A stretch of 64,000 nt of DNA from Gammaproteobacteria bacterium RIFOXYD12_FULL_61_37 (GCA_001801995.1 MGZB01000018.1:1-64000), one strand, 5' to 3'. Positions 51,500-62,814 are shown, counted from the first letter of the stretch. The notes: generated by a model from the letters alone, not told the origin. Program-made: numbers and translations.

Positions 51500-52885
51500 A
51501 TGGCATTAGACCAATCATCCCGCTACGCCGACCTGAACCTGAAGGAAGAAGACCTGATCGCCGGCGGCAAGCATATCCTCTGCGCCTACAAGATGAAGCC
51601 AAAGGCTGGCACCGGCTATCTGGAGGCCGCGGCCCATTTTGCTGCCGAATCCTCCACCGGCACCAACGTCGAGGTCTGCACCACCGATGAGTTCACCAAG
51701 GGCGTTGATGCCCTGGTCTATTACATCGACGAGGCCACCGAGGATATGCGCATCGCCTATCCCATGGAGCTCTTCGACCGCAACGTCACTGACGGGCGCA
51801 TGATGCTGGTCTCCTTCCTGACCCTGACCATCGGCAACAACCAGGGCATGGGCGACATCGAACACGCCAAAATGATCGACTTCCATGTCCCGCCGGAAGC
51901 GATCCGCCAGTTCGACTGCCCGGCCTACAACATCGAAGACCTCTGGCGCATCCTCGGCCGTTCCACCAAGGACGGCGGCTACATCGCCGGCACCATCATC
52001 AAGCCCAAGCTCGGCCTGCGCCCCGAGCCCTTCGCCCACGCGGCCTACCAGTTCTGGCTCGGCGGCGACTTCATCAAGAACGACGAGCCCCAGGGCAACC
52101 AAGTCTTCGCCCCGATCAAGAAGGTCATGCCCCTGGTCTATGACGCCATGAAGCGCGCCATGGACGAGACCGGCCAGGCCAAGCTGTTCTCCATGAACAT
52201 CACCGCCGACGACCACTACGAAATGTGCGCCCGCGCCGACTTCGCCCTGGAGACCTTCGGCGCCGACGCCAACAAGCTGGCCTTCCTGGTCGATGGCTTC
52301 GTCGGCGGCCCCGGCATGGTCACCACCGCCCGCCGTCAGTACCCCAACCAGTTCCTGCATTACCACCGCGCCGGTCACGGCATGGTCACCTCGCCCTCCG
52401 CCAAGCGCGGCTACACCGCCTTCGTGCTGGCCAAGATGTCCCGCCTCCAGGGGGCCTCCGGCATCCACGTCGGCACCATGGGCTACGGTAAAATGGAAGG
52501 CGAAGGAGACGACAAGGTCATCGCCTACATGATCGAGCGCAACGAGTGCCAGGGTCCGGTCTACTTCCAGAAGTGGGACGGCATCCGCGCCACCACCCCC
52601 ATCATCTCCGGCGGCATGAACGCCCTGCGCCTGCCCGGCTTCTTCCAGAACCTCGGTCACGGCAACGTCATCAACACCGCCGGCGGCGGCGCCTACGGCC
52701 ACATCGACAGCCCGGCAGCCGGCGCCATCTCCCTGCGTCAGTCCTACGAGTGCTGGAAGGCCGGTGCCGACCCGATCGAGTGGGCCAAGGAGCACAAGGA
52801 GTTTGCCCGCGCCTTCGAATCCTTCCCCTTCGACGCCGACAAGATCTTCCCCGGCTGGCGCGAGAAGCTGGGCGTACACAAGTAA
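51500..52885 (+). CDS. cbbM: ribulose-bisphosphate carboxylase, form II
   Basis: A 461-residue form II RubisCO, which works as a homo-oligomer without small subunits. [20 protein letters not shown] has the first active-site Lys (about 165). [15 protein letters not shown] (about 190-204) carries the carbamylated Lys and the metal-binding Asp/Glu. [20 protein letters not shown] holds the His loop. [14 protein letters not shown] is loop 6 with its Lys. All catalytic residues are present. It fixes CO2 in the Calvin cycle. No cbbQ or cbbO gene follows, and transcription ends at a hairpin (52911-52937). ATG 51500 is chosen over an upstream in-frame ATG without homology. Confidence 0.97.
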   Translation: MALDQSSRYADLNLKEEDLIAGGKHILCAYKMKPKAGTGYLEAAAHFAAESSTGTNVEVCTTDEFTKGVDALVYYIDEATEDMRIAYPMELFDRNVTDGRMMLVSFLTLTIGNNQGMGDIEHAKMIDFHVPPEAIRQFDCPAYNIEDLWRILGRSTKDGGYIAGTIIKPKLGLRPEPFAHAAYQFWLGGDFIKNDEPQGNQVFAPIKKVMPLVYDAMKRAMDETGQAKLFSMNITADDHYEMCARADFALETFGADANKLAFLVDGFVGGPGMVTTARRQYPNQFLHYHRAGHGMVTSPSAKRGYTAFVLAKMSRLQGASGIHVGTMGYGKMEGEGDDKVIAYMIERNECQGPVYFQKWDGIRATTPIISGGMNALRLPGFFQNLGHGNVINTAGGGAYGHIDSPAAGAISLRQSYECWKAGADPIEWAKEHKEFARAFESFPFDADKIFPGWREKLGVHK

Positions 52886-52910
52886 TAGGTTCGGTTACTG
52901 CGCCTATGAA

Positions 52911-52937
52911 AAAAAGCCCCGCTCTGCGGGGCTTTTT
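52911..52937 (+). terminator. Rho-independent terminator of cbbM
   Basis: AAAAAGCCCCGC, CTCT-type loop and GCGGGGCTTTTT, 25 bases after the cbbM stop. Confidence 0.85.
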
Positions 52938-53059
52938 GTTGGGGCGTCACTTTTCTCGTCAAGCCCCGTAGGAAACAGGGGCCAGGCTCATTTATCCATT
53001 AACTCCGGCGCGTCTCGCGGCGTGAAGGGTTTCCCCTTCACGCCGCAAGCACTCGGGTT

Positions 53060-55006
<1,947 letters not shown>

Positions 55007-55182
55007 GGCGTTTCCTCTAGTGCAGGTGAATAGGGATTTTATGAGCCTATATTTTTTAGTCTTGCACGGATAGAAAACGAAGTGAAGATCCCCCCGCGCA
55101 GGAGATAAGCGAATATTATGGGCGCCTGCGGGATTGCTGGTCCTTTTTTGCGCTTTTGTGGTTAAACCGAGGTGTTCAGCTT

Positions 55183-56106
55183 ATGGTTAGTCGTTTTCGT
55201 GACTGGGCCATCGGCGGGCTGATCCTGGCCGCGCTGGTCTACTGGGTGCAAACCCGGATCGGTTGGGGAACGCTGCTCGCCCCTTGGCGGGAAATGCCGC
55301 CCCTGGAATTGCTCACCCTGTTCTCCCTTGCCCTGTTCAGCTACGGGGTCCGTGCGGTGCGGGTCTACGACTATTTTCACGGCCGGTTGCGGGGGGAGTT
55401 CCCCGCCACCCTACGGCTGACCTTCCTGCACAACTTCGCCAACAACCTGCTGCCCATGCGCTCGGGCGAGGCCCTGTTCCCGATCCTGATGAAACGCTAT
55501 TTCGGCCAGGGCATGATGGACAGCGCCCTCTCCCTGCTCTGGATTCGCGGCCTGGACCTGCACCTGCTGATCCTCATCGCCCTGGGCGCCCTCTGGCTGC
55601 GCGCCCCCGGTCTCCACTGGCCCTTGCTGATGCTGGGCTGGCTGGGCAGCCTGCTGCTGGTCTATCCCTTGCGCGCCCCGCTGCTGAGCTGGCTGGAGGG
55701 GAAACAGGGCAAGCTGGCGGTCCTGCCGAGGCGGGTGCTGGAATCCCTGCCCGCCGGGCAGACAGCCTTCCTGCGCGCCTACCTCTGGACCCTCATCACC
55801 TGGGGGGCGAAGTTCATCGCCTTCGTGGCGGTGTTGCGCCACTTTCTCCCCATGCCCCTGCACCAGGCGGTGATGGGGGTCATGGGATCGGAGCTCAGCA
55901 GCGTACTGCCGATCCACGGCCTGGCCGGGTCGGGCAGTTACGAACTGGCCATGGCGGCCGTGCTGGTTCCCATGGGGCTGGCAGCGGACAAAGTGATCGG
56001 CGCCGCCGTCAATCTGCACCTCTTCCTGCTGGGCGTGACCCTGCTCTTGGCGCCCCTGGGGCTGTTGATCCCGCGTCCGGCGCCCGTAGCCTGTAGGTTG
56101 GGTTAG
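55183..56106 (+). CDS. LPG-synthase-TM-family (YbhN/UPF0104-like) membrane protein
   Basis: A 307-residue protein with about eight membrane helices. RLTFLHNFANNLLPMRSGEA (about 78-97) is the family's conserved N-x-x-P-x-R-x-G-E motif, and SVLPIHGLAGSGSYELAMAA the second one. Relatives form the membrane part of lysyl-phosphatidylglycerol synthases or stand alone with unclear roles in lipid flipping. The last codons (CRLG, stop) are provided by a palindromic repeat at 56093-56152, so the natural end may have been replaced. It is divergent from acsA. Confidence 0.8.
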   Translation: MVSRFRDWAIGGLILAALVYWVQTRIGWGTLLAPWREMPPLELLTLFSLALFSYGVRAVRVYDYFHGRLRGEFPATLRLTFLHNFANNLLPMRSGEALFPILMKRYFGQGMMDSALSLLWIRGLDLHLLILIALGALWLRAPGLHWPLLMLGWLGSLLLVYPLRAPLLSWLEGKQGKLAVLPRRVLESLPAGQTAFLRAYLWTLITWGAKFIAFVAVLRHFLPMPLHQAVMGVMGSELSSVLPIHGLAGSGSYELAMAAVLVPMGLAADKVIGAAVNLHLFLLGVTLLLAPLGLLIPRPAPVACRLG

Positions 56107-56152
56107 CGCCCAATGTTGGGTTACGGCGGAAATACCGCCTAACCCAACCTAC
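56093..56152. repeat. palindromic repeat (GTAGGTTGGGTTAG type)
   Basis: GTAGGTTGGGTTAG (56093-56106) is an exact inverted copy of CTAACCCAACCTAC (56139-56152), with GGCGG-AAATA-CCGCC-like sequence between. It supplies the stop codon of the preceding gene. Similar GTAGG ends occur at 23161. Confidence 0.7.
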
Positions 56153-56164
56153 GAGTTTGCGCCC

Positions 56165-56779
56165 TTAGCGTTCTTTGCGGTTAAAGAAATCAGGCTCGTA
56201 GTCGGCGATCAGGTGCTCCAGGTCGGTGCGCCCCGAGTCGCGGATCAACTGGAGGGTCGTGCGGCGGTCGTAACGGTTGAGGTGTTCGGCGATGCCGGTC
56301 ACCTTGTCGGCGTCGCCGAGCTTGTGGTGAGCCATGCCCAGGCTGTAGAGCACATGGGGATTGTCCGGGACCAGTGCCATGGCCTTCTCCAGGGCCGTGA
56401 CGGCATCGGCGTGACGACCGAGGGCCGCGCTGGCGTGGCCTAGCCCATACCAGGCCTGATCCAGCTTGGGGGCAAACCGGGTCGCCTCCGTGAAGGCGGT
56501 AACAGCCTCCTCGTGGCGCCCTTGGCGGTCGAGCATATAACCCAGGTTATGCCAGACGGCAGGCTGTTCGGGCTTGGCCGCCAGGGATTGCCGGAAAAGC
56601 CGCTCGGCCTCGGCTGACTCCCCCCGCGCCGCCGCCTGGAAGGCTAGGCCGTTGAGGGCGATGGTAGAGCCGGGGTCCGATACCAGGAGCTGGCGGTACT
56701 CTTCCGCCGCATCACCGGGCCGGCGCAGCCATGTGAACAGGCGGGCACGCAGGCGATGGCGGCAGGCAGTGAAATTCAT
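56165..56779 (-). CDS. tetratricopeptide-repeat protein
   Basis: A 204-residue protein with four to five TPR units. They include AAEEYRQLLVSDPGSTIALN, AERLFRQSLAAKPEQPAVWH, AVTAFTEATRFAPKLDQAWY and AVTALEKAMALVPDNPHVLY, each with the usual W-LG-A-Y-A-P spacing. There is no signal peptide. It is likely a protein-binding scaffold. It lies 50 bases after the sensor kinase gene on the same strand and could belong to that operon. Confidence 0.82.
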   Translation of the reverse strand: MNFTACRHRLRARLFTWLRRPGDAAEEYRQLLVSDPGSTIALNGLAFQAAARGESAEAERLFRQSLAAKPEQPAVWHNLGYMLDRQGRHEEAVTAFTEATRFAPKLDQAWYGLGHASAALGRHADAVTALEKAMALVPDNPHVLYSLGMAHHKLGDADKVTGIAEHLNRYDRRTTLQLIRDSGRTDLEHLIADYEPDFFNRKER

Positions 56780-56829
56780 GGGTCTTTCTCCAGGTGAGGC
56801 GGTACGGCAGTTCCCCGCATTGTGCGAAT

Positions 56830-58227
56830 TCATTCCTTGCCGGGCAAGCCGTTTGCTCCGTAAGGGAGGAAATGCACCCGGAAAGAGGCGCCTATGCCGC
56901 CCGGCCCAGTCCCCAATTCGACTCCCGCTCCGTGGCGGCGCGCCACCTCCAGTACGATGGCGAGACCCAGGCCGCTGCCAGGTTGCCCCGATCCGGCGAC
57001 CCGGTAGAAACGGTCGAAGACCCGTTCCCGTTCAGATTCCGGGATGCCGGGGCCGTTGTCCTCCACGCCGAGCCAGGCCCCGTCCCCGTTGCCGGTACGC
57101 AAAGTGACCCAGCCGCCGGCGGGGGTGTAGTGGATGGCGTTGTCCAGCAGATTGTCGATCAGGTCGCGCAGGGCCTGCTCGTCGCCGGGCAAGGTAAGGC
57201 TGGTCCCGGTCCCCTCGAAACCCAGGTCGATCCCCCGGCGCAGGGCCTCGGGTCCCCAGTCTCTAGCCGCCTCCTGGGCGAGCCGTTCCAGATCCAGCGG
57301 TTTGAAAATCTCCCGGTCACGGGGAGCTGGCTCGTTGCGCGCCAGGGTGAGCAACTGGTTGACTAGATGGCTGCACCGGACCGCCCCCTCGCAGATCCCC
57401 TCCAGCAAGGCATCGGTCCCGGCAGGAACTGGTGCGCGCCGCGCCAGTTCCGCCTGGGCCTTGAGCCCGGCGAAGGGGGTGCGCAACTGGTGGGCTGCGT
57501 TGGCGACGAAACGCTGGTGCTGCTCCATCAGCCCCCTGGAGCGGGCGATGTGCCGGTTCATCTCGCGGATGAGCGGCCGCACTTCGCTGGGCGCCATCTC
57601 CTCGTCGAGGGGGCTCAGATCGTCCCCGCGCCGCCGGGCCACCGTGCGCCGCAACCGCTCCACCGGTTCGAAGCCCCGCTTGAGGCCCAGCCAGACCGCC
57701 AGCCCGGCGATGAGGATGAACAAGAATTGGGGCACGACGATATAGCTGAGGATGCTGCGGCTGAGTTTCACCCGGTCCTCGACGGCCTCGGCCGCCTGGA
57801 CCACCAGCTCCCCTCCCGGCTGGTAGCGGCTGGTGGAAAAGCGGTAGGTGACCAAGCGGATCTTCCTGCCCAGGAAAAAGGCATCGCGGAAACGCGGGGT
57901 GGCGGCAGCCAAATCGTCGGGCCGGGGCTGGGGCAGATCGGCATTGGCGGCCAGGCGCTTGCCCTGGGTGTCGGAAAGGCTGAACCAAAGCCCTTCAGGC
58001 TCCGGCCAAGCCAAAAGCGCGACATCCGGCCCCGTCCGGTCGAGCTGGCTAGCCAGAAGCCGTGCCCGTTCCAGCAGCGCCAGATCGTAAGGCTGGCCGG
58101 AGAGCTTGATCGCCGCCACATAGCCCACCGCCATGGTGAACAGCAGCAGCAGGAAGATGGGCGTGAACAGCCAGTTCACCAACTGGTGTTTGAGGGAGAG
58201 GATGTCGTCCTCGATGGGGGCCGGCAT
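56830..58227 (-). CDS. sensor histidine kinase (TctE/QseC-like)
   Basis: A 465-residue two-helix kinase. TM1 is at about 17-40 and TM2 at about 160-185, with a 2CSK_N-type periplasmic domain between (SGQPYDLALLERARLLASQL). The H-box is FVANAAHQLRTPFAGLKAQA (about 256), the N-box LIDNLLDNAIHYTP, G1 VEDNGPGIPESERERVF and G2 GSGLGLAIV. All parts for autophosphorylation are present. TctE-type kinases control organic-acid uptake. Here the adjacent divergent genes are DUF485-actP. ATG 58227 overlaps the response-regulator stop by one base. Confidence 0.9.
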   Translation of the reverse strand: MPAPIEDDILSLKHQLVNWLFTPIFLLLLFTMAVGYVAAIKLSGQPYDLALLERARLLASQLDRTGPDVALLAWPEPEGLWFSLSDTQGKRLAANADLPQPRPDDLAAATPRFRDAFFLGRKIRLVTYRFSTSRYQPGGELVVQAAEAVEDRVKLSRSILSYIVVPQFLFILIAGLAVWLGLKRGFEPVERLRRTVARRRGDDLSPLDEEMAPSEVRPLIREMNRHIARSRGLMEQHQRFVANAAHQLRTPFAGLKAQAELARRAPVPAGTDALLEGICEGAVRCSHLVNQLLTLARNEPAPRDREIFKPLDLERLAQEAARDWGPEALRRGIDLGFEGTGTSLTLPGDEQALRDLIDNLLDNAIHYTPAGGWVTLRTGNGDGAWLGVEDNGPGIPESERERVFDRFYRVAGSGQPGSGLGLAIVLEVARRHGAGVELGTGPGGIGASFRVHFLPYGANGLPGKE

Positions 58228-58892
58228 CAGGCCTTGTCCATCAGGTAGCCCAGGCCGCGCAGGGTGCGGATGACGACGCCGCCTGGCTCCAGCTTCTTGC
58301 GCAGGCGATGGATGTAGACCTCGATGGCGTTGGGGGAGACCTCCTCGTCCCAGGCGCAGAGGCTGTCGATGAGCTGCTCCTTGCTGACCACCTTGCCTTG
58401 GCGGAACAGCAGGGTCTCCAGCACCGCCAGCTCGCGGGCGGAGAGGTCCAGGGTCTCGTCGCAGAGGCTGGCGCGCCGTCCGGCGCTGTCGAAGGACAGA
58501 TCGCCGCATTCGATGCAGGCACCGCCCCCGCCCTGCCCTCGCCGCAACAGGGCGCGCACCCGCGCCTCCAGCTCGGCCAGGGAAAAGGGCTTGGTGAGAT
58601 AGTCGTCGGCGCCCAGATCCAGCCCCTTTACCCGGTCCTCCACCATGTCGCGGGCGGTCAGGATAATCACTGGCAGGGCACGCCGGGCGGCGCGGAGCTG
58701 TTTCAGCACCGCAAGCCCGTCCAGACGCGGCAGGTTCAGGTCGAGGATCGCCAGGTCGTAGCAACCGTCCAGCAGCATCTTCAGGGCCAGCTCGCCGTCA
58801 CCGGCCAGATCCGCCGCATAGCCCGCCGCCGCCATGGCCCGGATCAGGCTGTCGGCCAGGAGTCCGTCGTCTTCGACGATCAGGATGCGCAA
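58227..58892 (-). CDS. OmpR-family response regulator (TctD/QseB-like)
   Basis: A 221-residue regulator. The receiver domain (about 1-115) has ILIVEDD at the start, the phospho-Asp in LAILDLNLPRLDG (about 51) and Lys in DYLTKPFSLAEL (about 102). The winged helix (about 125-218) ends EVYIHRLRKKLEPGGVVIRT and LRGLGYLM. I start it at TTG 58892, since GGAGACA lies 7 bases upstream and the conserved fold begins there. It is the partner of the kinase overlapping its stop, and it is divergent from the acetate-uptake genes, its likely target. Confidence 0.9.
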   Translation of the reverse strand: MRILIVEDDGLLADSLIRAMAAAGYAADLAGDGELALKMLLDGCYDLAILDLNLPRLDGLAVLKQLRAARRALPVIILTARDMVEDRVKGLDLGADDYLTKPFSLAELEARVRALLRRGQGGGGACIECGDLSFDSAGRRASLCDETLDLSARELAVLETLLFRQGKVVSKEQLIDSLCAWDEEVSPNAIEVYIHRLRKKLEPGGVVIRTLRGLGYLMDKA

Positions 58893-58997
58893 GGGGTGAT
58901 GTCTCCGGGGCGTAAGGTAGGCGTAAGTATATCCCCGTAGCATCGCTCGGACATTCCGCCAATGGGCGGGGTCCGATCCATTTCCAGGGGGTTCAAG

Positions 58998-59312
58998 ATG
59001 TCAGGTCAGATGAATTGGGCGGCCATAGACGCCGACCCGCGCTTCCAGGCGCTTCATGCCAAAAAGACCCACTTTCTTTGGGGTCTGATGATTTTCTCTG
59101 TGGTTTATTACTTTCTGCTGCCCATCGGCGCGGCCTATTTCCAGGAGCTGTTCAAGGTCCAGGTCTGGGGTCCGGTCAATGTCGGCATCCTCTTCGCCCT
59201 GTCCGAGTTCCTGGTCGCCTGGACCATCGCCGGGGTCTACGCCAAGCGCGCCAACCGTGAGTTCGACACCATGGCGCAGGAAATCGCCAACGACGCCCAC
59301 AACATCCGCTAA
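58998..59312 (+). CDS. DUF485 membrane protein (YjcH-like)
   Basis: A 104-residue protein with two membrane helices (about 27-48 and 60-82). The family motif is FQALHAKKTHFLWGLMIFSV near the N-terminus. YjcH-type proteins are encoded before actP in many bacteria and are co-transcribed with it; their role is unclear. ATG 58998 is followed by SGQMNWAAIDADPRF. The gap to actP is 10 bases. Confidence 0.9.
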   Translation: MSGQMNWAAIDADPRFQALHAKKTHFLWGLMIFSVVYYFLLPIGAAYFQELFKVQVWGPVNVGILFALSEFLVAWTIAGVYAKRANREFDTMAQEIANDAHNIR

Positions 59313-59322
59313 GGGGACCCGC

Positions 59323-61332
59323 ATGAATCTCAAACTGCTCAGCGGCCTTGCCGCACTGGCTATGACAGGCCTCGCCCAAGCGGGCGAGGGTGCCGTGGCC
59401 GACGAATACAAATGGCTCACCTTCGTGGTCTTCGGCGCCATCATCGCCGTCACCATGTACATCACCGTCTGGGCCGCCAAACGGGTCCACACCACCAGCG
59501 AGTTCTATGCCGCCGGGCGCTCCATCTCGGGCGTGCAGAACGGCTGGGCTATTGCTGGTGACTATCTCTCCGCCGCCTCCTTCCTCGGCATCGCCGGTCT
59601 GATCTCCCTCTACGGTTACGACGGCTTCATGTACTCGGTGGGCTGGCTGGTGGCCTACATCACCGTGCTGCTCGTCATCGCCGAGCCCTGCCGCAACATC
59701 GGCAAGTACACCCTGGGCGACGTGCTGGCCTTCCGCAACGACCCGAAAAAGACGAAAACCATCGCCGCCATTTCCACCATCACCGTGTCGATCTTCTACC
59801 TGACGGCACAGATGGTCGGCGGCGGCGTGCTGATCAAGACCCTGATCGGCATCGATTACGAAGTGTCGGTAATCGGCGTCGGCATCCTGATGTTGACCTA
59901 TGTGGTGTTCGGCGGCATGGTCGCCACCACCTGGGTGCAGATCGTCAAGGCCGCACTGCTGGTGACCGCTTCCATCCTGCTGGTGATCTTCACCTGGGCG
60001 CCTTACGGCTTCTCTCTGCCCGGCTTCCTCACCGCAGTGGTCGGCGATGCCGATGTGCAAAAGCAGGTGGCCAAGTTGTTGGGCGATGCCGCTTCCACCA
60101 TGACGCCGGAAGAACTCGGCCAGCGCTTCCTGGAACCGGGCCTGTTCCTGAAGAGCCCTATCGACCAGATCTCCCTGGGCATGGCCCTGGTGCTGGGCAC
60201 CGCCGGCATGCCACACATCCTGATGCGCTTCTTCACTGTACCGACCGCCCAGGACGCCCGTAAATCGGTGATCTGGGCCATGGCCATCATCGGCGGTTTC
60301 TACGTCCTGACCCTGTTCCTGGGCCTAGGCTCCGCCATGAATGTGGGTCCTGCCAATATCATCGCAGTGGACAAGGGCGGCAACATGGCCGGCCCGTTGT
60401 TGGCCCAGTATCTGGGCGGCGGCGCCGATTCCCTGTTGGGCAACTTCTTCCTGGCCTTCGTCGCCGCCGTCGCCTTCGCCACCATCGTCGCAGTGGTTGC
60501 CGGCCTGGTGCTGGCCTCCGCCTCCGCCATGGCGCATGACATCTACGTTGGCGTCATCAAGGGTGATCATGCCACGCCGAAGGAGCAGGTCACGGCTGCC
60601 CGTGTCTCCTCTGTGATCGTCGGTATCGCGGCCATCGTCATCGGCATCATGGCCAAGGGCCAGAACGTCGCCCATCTGGTGGCCATGGCCTTCGCGGTTG
60701 CCGCCTCCTCCAACCTGCCCGCCGTCTTCCTGACCCTCTATTGGAAGAAGTGCAACACCAACGGCGTCGTCTGGGGCATGTTCATCGGCGCCTTCTCCGC
60801 CATCGCCCTGGTGATGATCTCCCCCAACATGACCTATCCCAAAGCCGTCATCGCCGAGGCGAACAAGGTGCTGCAGGGCGCTCCCGCCAAGGAAGCAGTC
60901 GAGGCCAAGGCCAGCGAGGGCTTCGTCTGTGAACTCTTCGCGGTCTGCCAGAAGGCCGAACCGGCCAAGAAGGCCACCGAGGCCAAGCCCGGCGCCATCG
61001 AGAAGCTGGCCAAGCTGAACGAGAAGCTGCCGTCGCTGACCGATCCCAAGGAAATCGAGGCCGCAAAGAAAGAGATCACCACCGCCGAAAAGGCCAAGGC
61101 CAAGGCCGAGGGCGACATTAAGAAGCTGGAAGGCCAGACCACCAGCATGCTTGGCCTGGAGAAGCCCTTCTTCCTGCTGAAGAACCCCGGTCTGATCTCC
61201 ATCCCCCTCGGCTTCCTGGTCGTGATCCTGCTGTCGCTGTTCACCCGCGACAAGCGTTCCGAAGAAATGTGGGACGAGCTCTACGTCCGCCAGAACACCG
61301 GCATCCATGCCGAGGGCTCCGTAGCGCACTGA
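59323..61332 (+). CDS. actP: cation/acetate symporter ActP with a coiled-coil insertion
   Basis: A 669-residue sodium:solute symporter; E. coli ActP has about 549. The signal-like N-terminus, then EFYAAGRSISGVQNGWAIAG (about 65-84) and GMPHILMRFFTVPTAQDARK (about 290-309), identify the family. It takes up acetate and similar short acids. Residues about 514-610 are an extra cytoplasmic or periplasmic segment: one CELFAVC pair, then a long Lys/Ala/Glu-rich helical stretch (KEIEAAKKEITTAEKAKAKA) placed before the last helix. This insertion may bind a regulator. It is the second gene of the DUF485-actP operon and ends at a strong terminator. Confidence 0.93.
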   Translation: MNLKLLSGLAALAMTGLAQAGEGAVADEYKWLTFVVFGAIIAVTMYITVWAAKRVHTTSEFYAAGRSISGVQNGWAIAGDYLSAASFLGIAGLISLYGYDGFMYSVGWLVAYITVLLVIAEPCRNIGKYTLGDVLAFRNDPKKTKTIAAISTITVSIFYLTAQMVGGGVLIKTLIGIDYEVSVIGVGILMLTYVVFGGMVATTWVQIVKAALLVTASILLVIFTWAPYGFSLPGFLTAVVGDADVQKQVAKLLGDAASTMTPEELGQRFLEPGLFLKSPIDQISLGMALVLGTAGMPHILMRFFTVPTAQDARKSVIWAMAIIGGFYVLTLFLGLGSAMNVGPANIIAVDKGGNMAGPLLAQYLGGGADSLLGNFFLAFVAAVAFATIVAVVAGLVLASASAMAHDIYVGVIKGDHATPKEQVTAARVSSVIVGIAAIVIGIMAKGQNVAHLVAMAFAVAASSNLPAVFLTLYWKKCNTNGVVWGMFIGAFSAIALVMISPNMTYPKAVIAEANKVLQGAPAKEAVEAKASEGFVCELFAVCQKAEPAKKATEAKPGAIEKLAKLNEKLPSLTDPKEIEAAKKEITTAEKAKAKAEGDIKKLEGQTTSMLGLEKPFFLLKNPGLISIPLGFLVVILLSLFTRDKRSEEMWDELYVRQNTGIHAEGSVAH

Positions 61333-61375
61333 GGGTAAATGGGGGGTTCCCCTCCTGTCCCCCCGTTTTACCTGG

Positions 61376-61398
61376 CCCCCGCTTTGCGGGGGTTTTTT
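61376..61398 (+). terminator. Rho-independent terminator of actP
   Basis: CCCCC-GCTTTGC-GGGGG stem followed by TTTTTT, about 45 bases after the actP stop. Confidence 0.85.
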
Positions 61399-61407
61399 AT
61401 TTCAGCG

Positions 61408-61500
61408 AGTAGCCCGGAAGCAGCGTAGTGGATTCCGGGATGATCGGCGCACTGATTTCCTGGATTCCTAAGCCCGGCCCACGAAGGGGCCGGGCTTATT
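61408..61500. repeat. REP-like sequence and a GC-rich hairpin
   Basis: AGTAGCCCGGAAGCAGCGTA with GGATTCCGGG (61409-61439) is of the common REP style. AAGCCCGGCCC/GGGCCGGGCTT (about 61470-61497) then makes a strong hairpin followed by ATTTT on the plus strand. It lies between the two convergent operons and may stop transcription from both sides. Confidence 0.55.
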
Positions 61501-61540
61501 TTCCGGCAGAACAGAGAGTCGGCGGGGGATGCGGAATCCC

Positions 61541-62008
61541 TTAGTGGGACATCTGTCCGCGCTGCATCGGCATGCCTTCTATCATTTTTACCGGCGCGCT
61601 GAGCTTGCTCTTGCTGCCGTCCTCATAGATCAGGGTCAGCTCGACCTGGTCGCCGGGCTTGAGGTCCTTGACGAGACCCAGGAGCATGACGTGCAAACCA
61701 CCGGGCTGGAGGGCGACCGGCTGGCCGGCGGGCAGATCGATCTTGTCGATCTTGCGCATCATCATCATGCCGCCCTCGTGGACATGGGTATGGAGTTCGA
61801 CCGCCTTAGCCGCCGGGCTTTCGGCGGCGACTAGGGCGTGGCCATTCTTGTCGTTGTTCATCAGTTGCATGAAGGCGGCGGAATTGGCCATGCCGGGAGG
61901 CACGGCGCGAACATAAGGATCACTGGCCTGGATGCTGTCGCTTCCGGCAGCCAATAGGGGGCCTGAGAGGGTCAGGGCCAACAGGGTGGAAATAAAGGCG
62001 CGTTTCAT
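61541..62008 (-). CDS. PCu(A)C-type periplasmic copper chaperone
   Basis: A 155-residue exported protein with a signal peptide (about 1-21). Its copper site fits H-x(n)-M...H-x-M: ELHTHVHEGGMMMMRKID (about 71-88) and GGLHVMLLGL (about 103-112). Such proteins deliver Cu(I) to cytochrome c oxidase, usually with a SCO1 protein. The SCO1 gene is directly upstream, with a 3-base gap, on the same strand. Confidence 0.92.
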   Translation of the reverse strand: MKRAFISTLLALTLSGPLLAAGSDSIQASDPYVRAVPPGMANSAAFMQLMNNDKNGHALVAAESPAAKAVELHTHVHEGGMMMMRKIDKIDLPAGQPVALQPGGLHVMLLGLVKDLKPGDQVELTLIYEDGSKSKLSAPVKMIEGMPMQRGQMSH

Positions 62009-62011
62009 GGA

Positions 62012-62617
62012 TTACTCCTTGGTTTGGGGATGTAGCAGCTTCGAAAGGGCCGAACTTATCTCTTCCGGTGGTGTACCGTGAGCAAGCTGGCCGGATAGTT
62101 TGCCTTGGGTGTCGATTAAATAGAGATTGGCGGAGTGGTCTACCGTGTAGGCTGTAGAAGATTTCTCCGCCACTTTGCGGTAAGCGGCGCCGTAGCTGTC
62201 GGCGACGGATTTGATCACATCGGGCGAGCCCGTAAGGCCGATGAAGCTCTCATGGAAATACCGGCTGTATTGCTGTAAATGGTCCAGGCTGTCGCGCTCG
62301 GGATCGACGCTGACGAACAGGGGCTGGATTTGTTTCTGATCTTCGGGAGGAAGCCGGTGCAAGGCGGCGGAAACCAGGGCGAGCGAGGAAGGACAGATAT
62401 CGGGGCAAAAGGTGTAGCCGAAGTAGAGCAACACGACCTTACCCTTGAAATCCCGGAGGGAGACGGGGCCATCCTTGCTGTTCAGGGTGAAATCCCCACC
62501 GGCTGGCGTCATGGTCAGTGGACTAGAAGTAGTGGATGCATCCTGACGCCAAAGCAGAATGGCGCTTAAGGCAAAGGTGGCGAGCAAAATGGCGATAATC
62601 AGAAATCTATGGGGCAT
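62012..62617 (-). CDS. SCO1/SenC-family copper chaperone / thiol reductase
   Basis: A 201-residue membrane-anchored protein. An N-terminal helix (IIAILLATFALSAILLW) precedes a thioredoxin-like domain. YFGYTFCPDICPSSLA (about 69-84) carries the C-x3-C copper site, and YTVDHSANLYLID (about 156-168) supplies the third ligand His. It takes part in assembly of the CuA centre of cytochrome oxidase. It is the first gene of the pair with PCu(A)C. Confidence 0.94.
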   Translation of the reverse strand: MPHRFLIIAILLATFALSAILLWRQDASTTSSPLTMTPAGGDFTLNSKDGPVSLRDFKGKVVLLYFGYTFCPDICPSSLALVSAALHRLPPEDQKQIQPLFVSVDPERDSLDHLQQYSRYFHESFIGLTGSPDVIKSVADSYGAAYRKVAEKSSTAYTVDHSANLYLIDTQGKLSGQLAHGTPPEEISSALSKLLHPQTKE

Positions 62618-62814
62618 GGATAGATAATCCCTTCAGGACCGGCTGTCTACATGAATGACAGATTATGGAATAAATCGATCCGGAAAATTGAGCTGAATCG
62701 AGTGGAGAGCCCCTTGGGGTGATATTTTGGAATAGGGGCTGGATGGTGCGGCATTTCGCCATGCCAAATGGTCAAATGACTCAAAAAAGCATGCAGTTAG
62801 GATTTAGAGGAAGA

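Noticed and set aside
51515-52879. 454-codon minus-strand frame
   Set aside because: Antisense to cbbM, whose catalytic motifs are complete.
53017-53046. GC-rich hairpin after acsA as a Rho-independent terminator
   Set aside because: The stem is strong, but no T run follows on the minus strand, so it is noted only as a possible transcript end.
56830-58764. 644-codon frame read as one long kinase
   Set aside because: The first 179 codons are an out-of-frame reading of the response regulator. The kinase starts at 58227.
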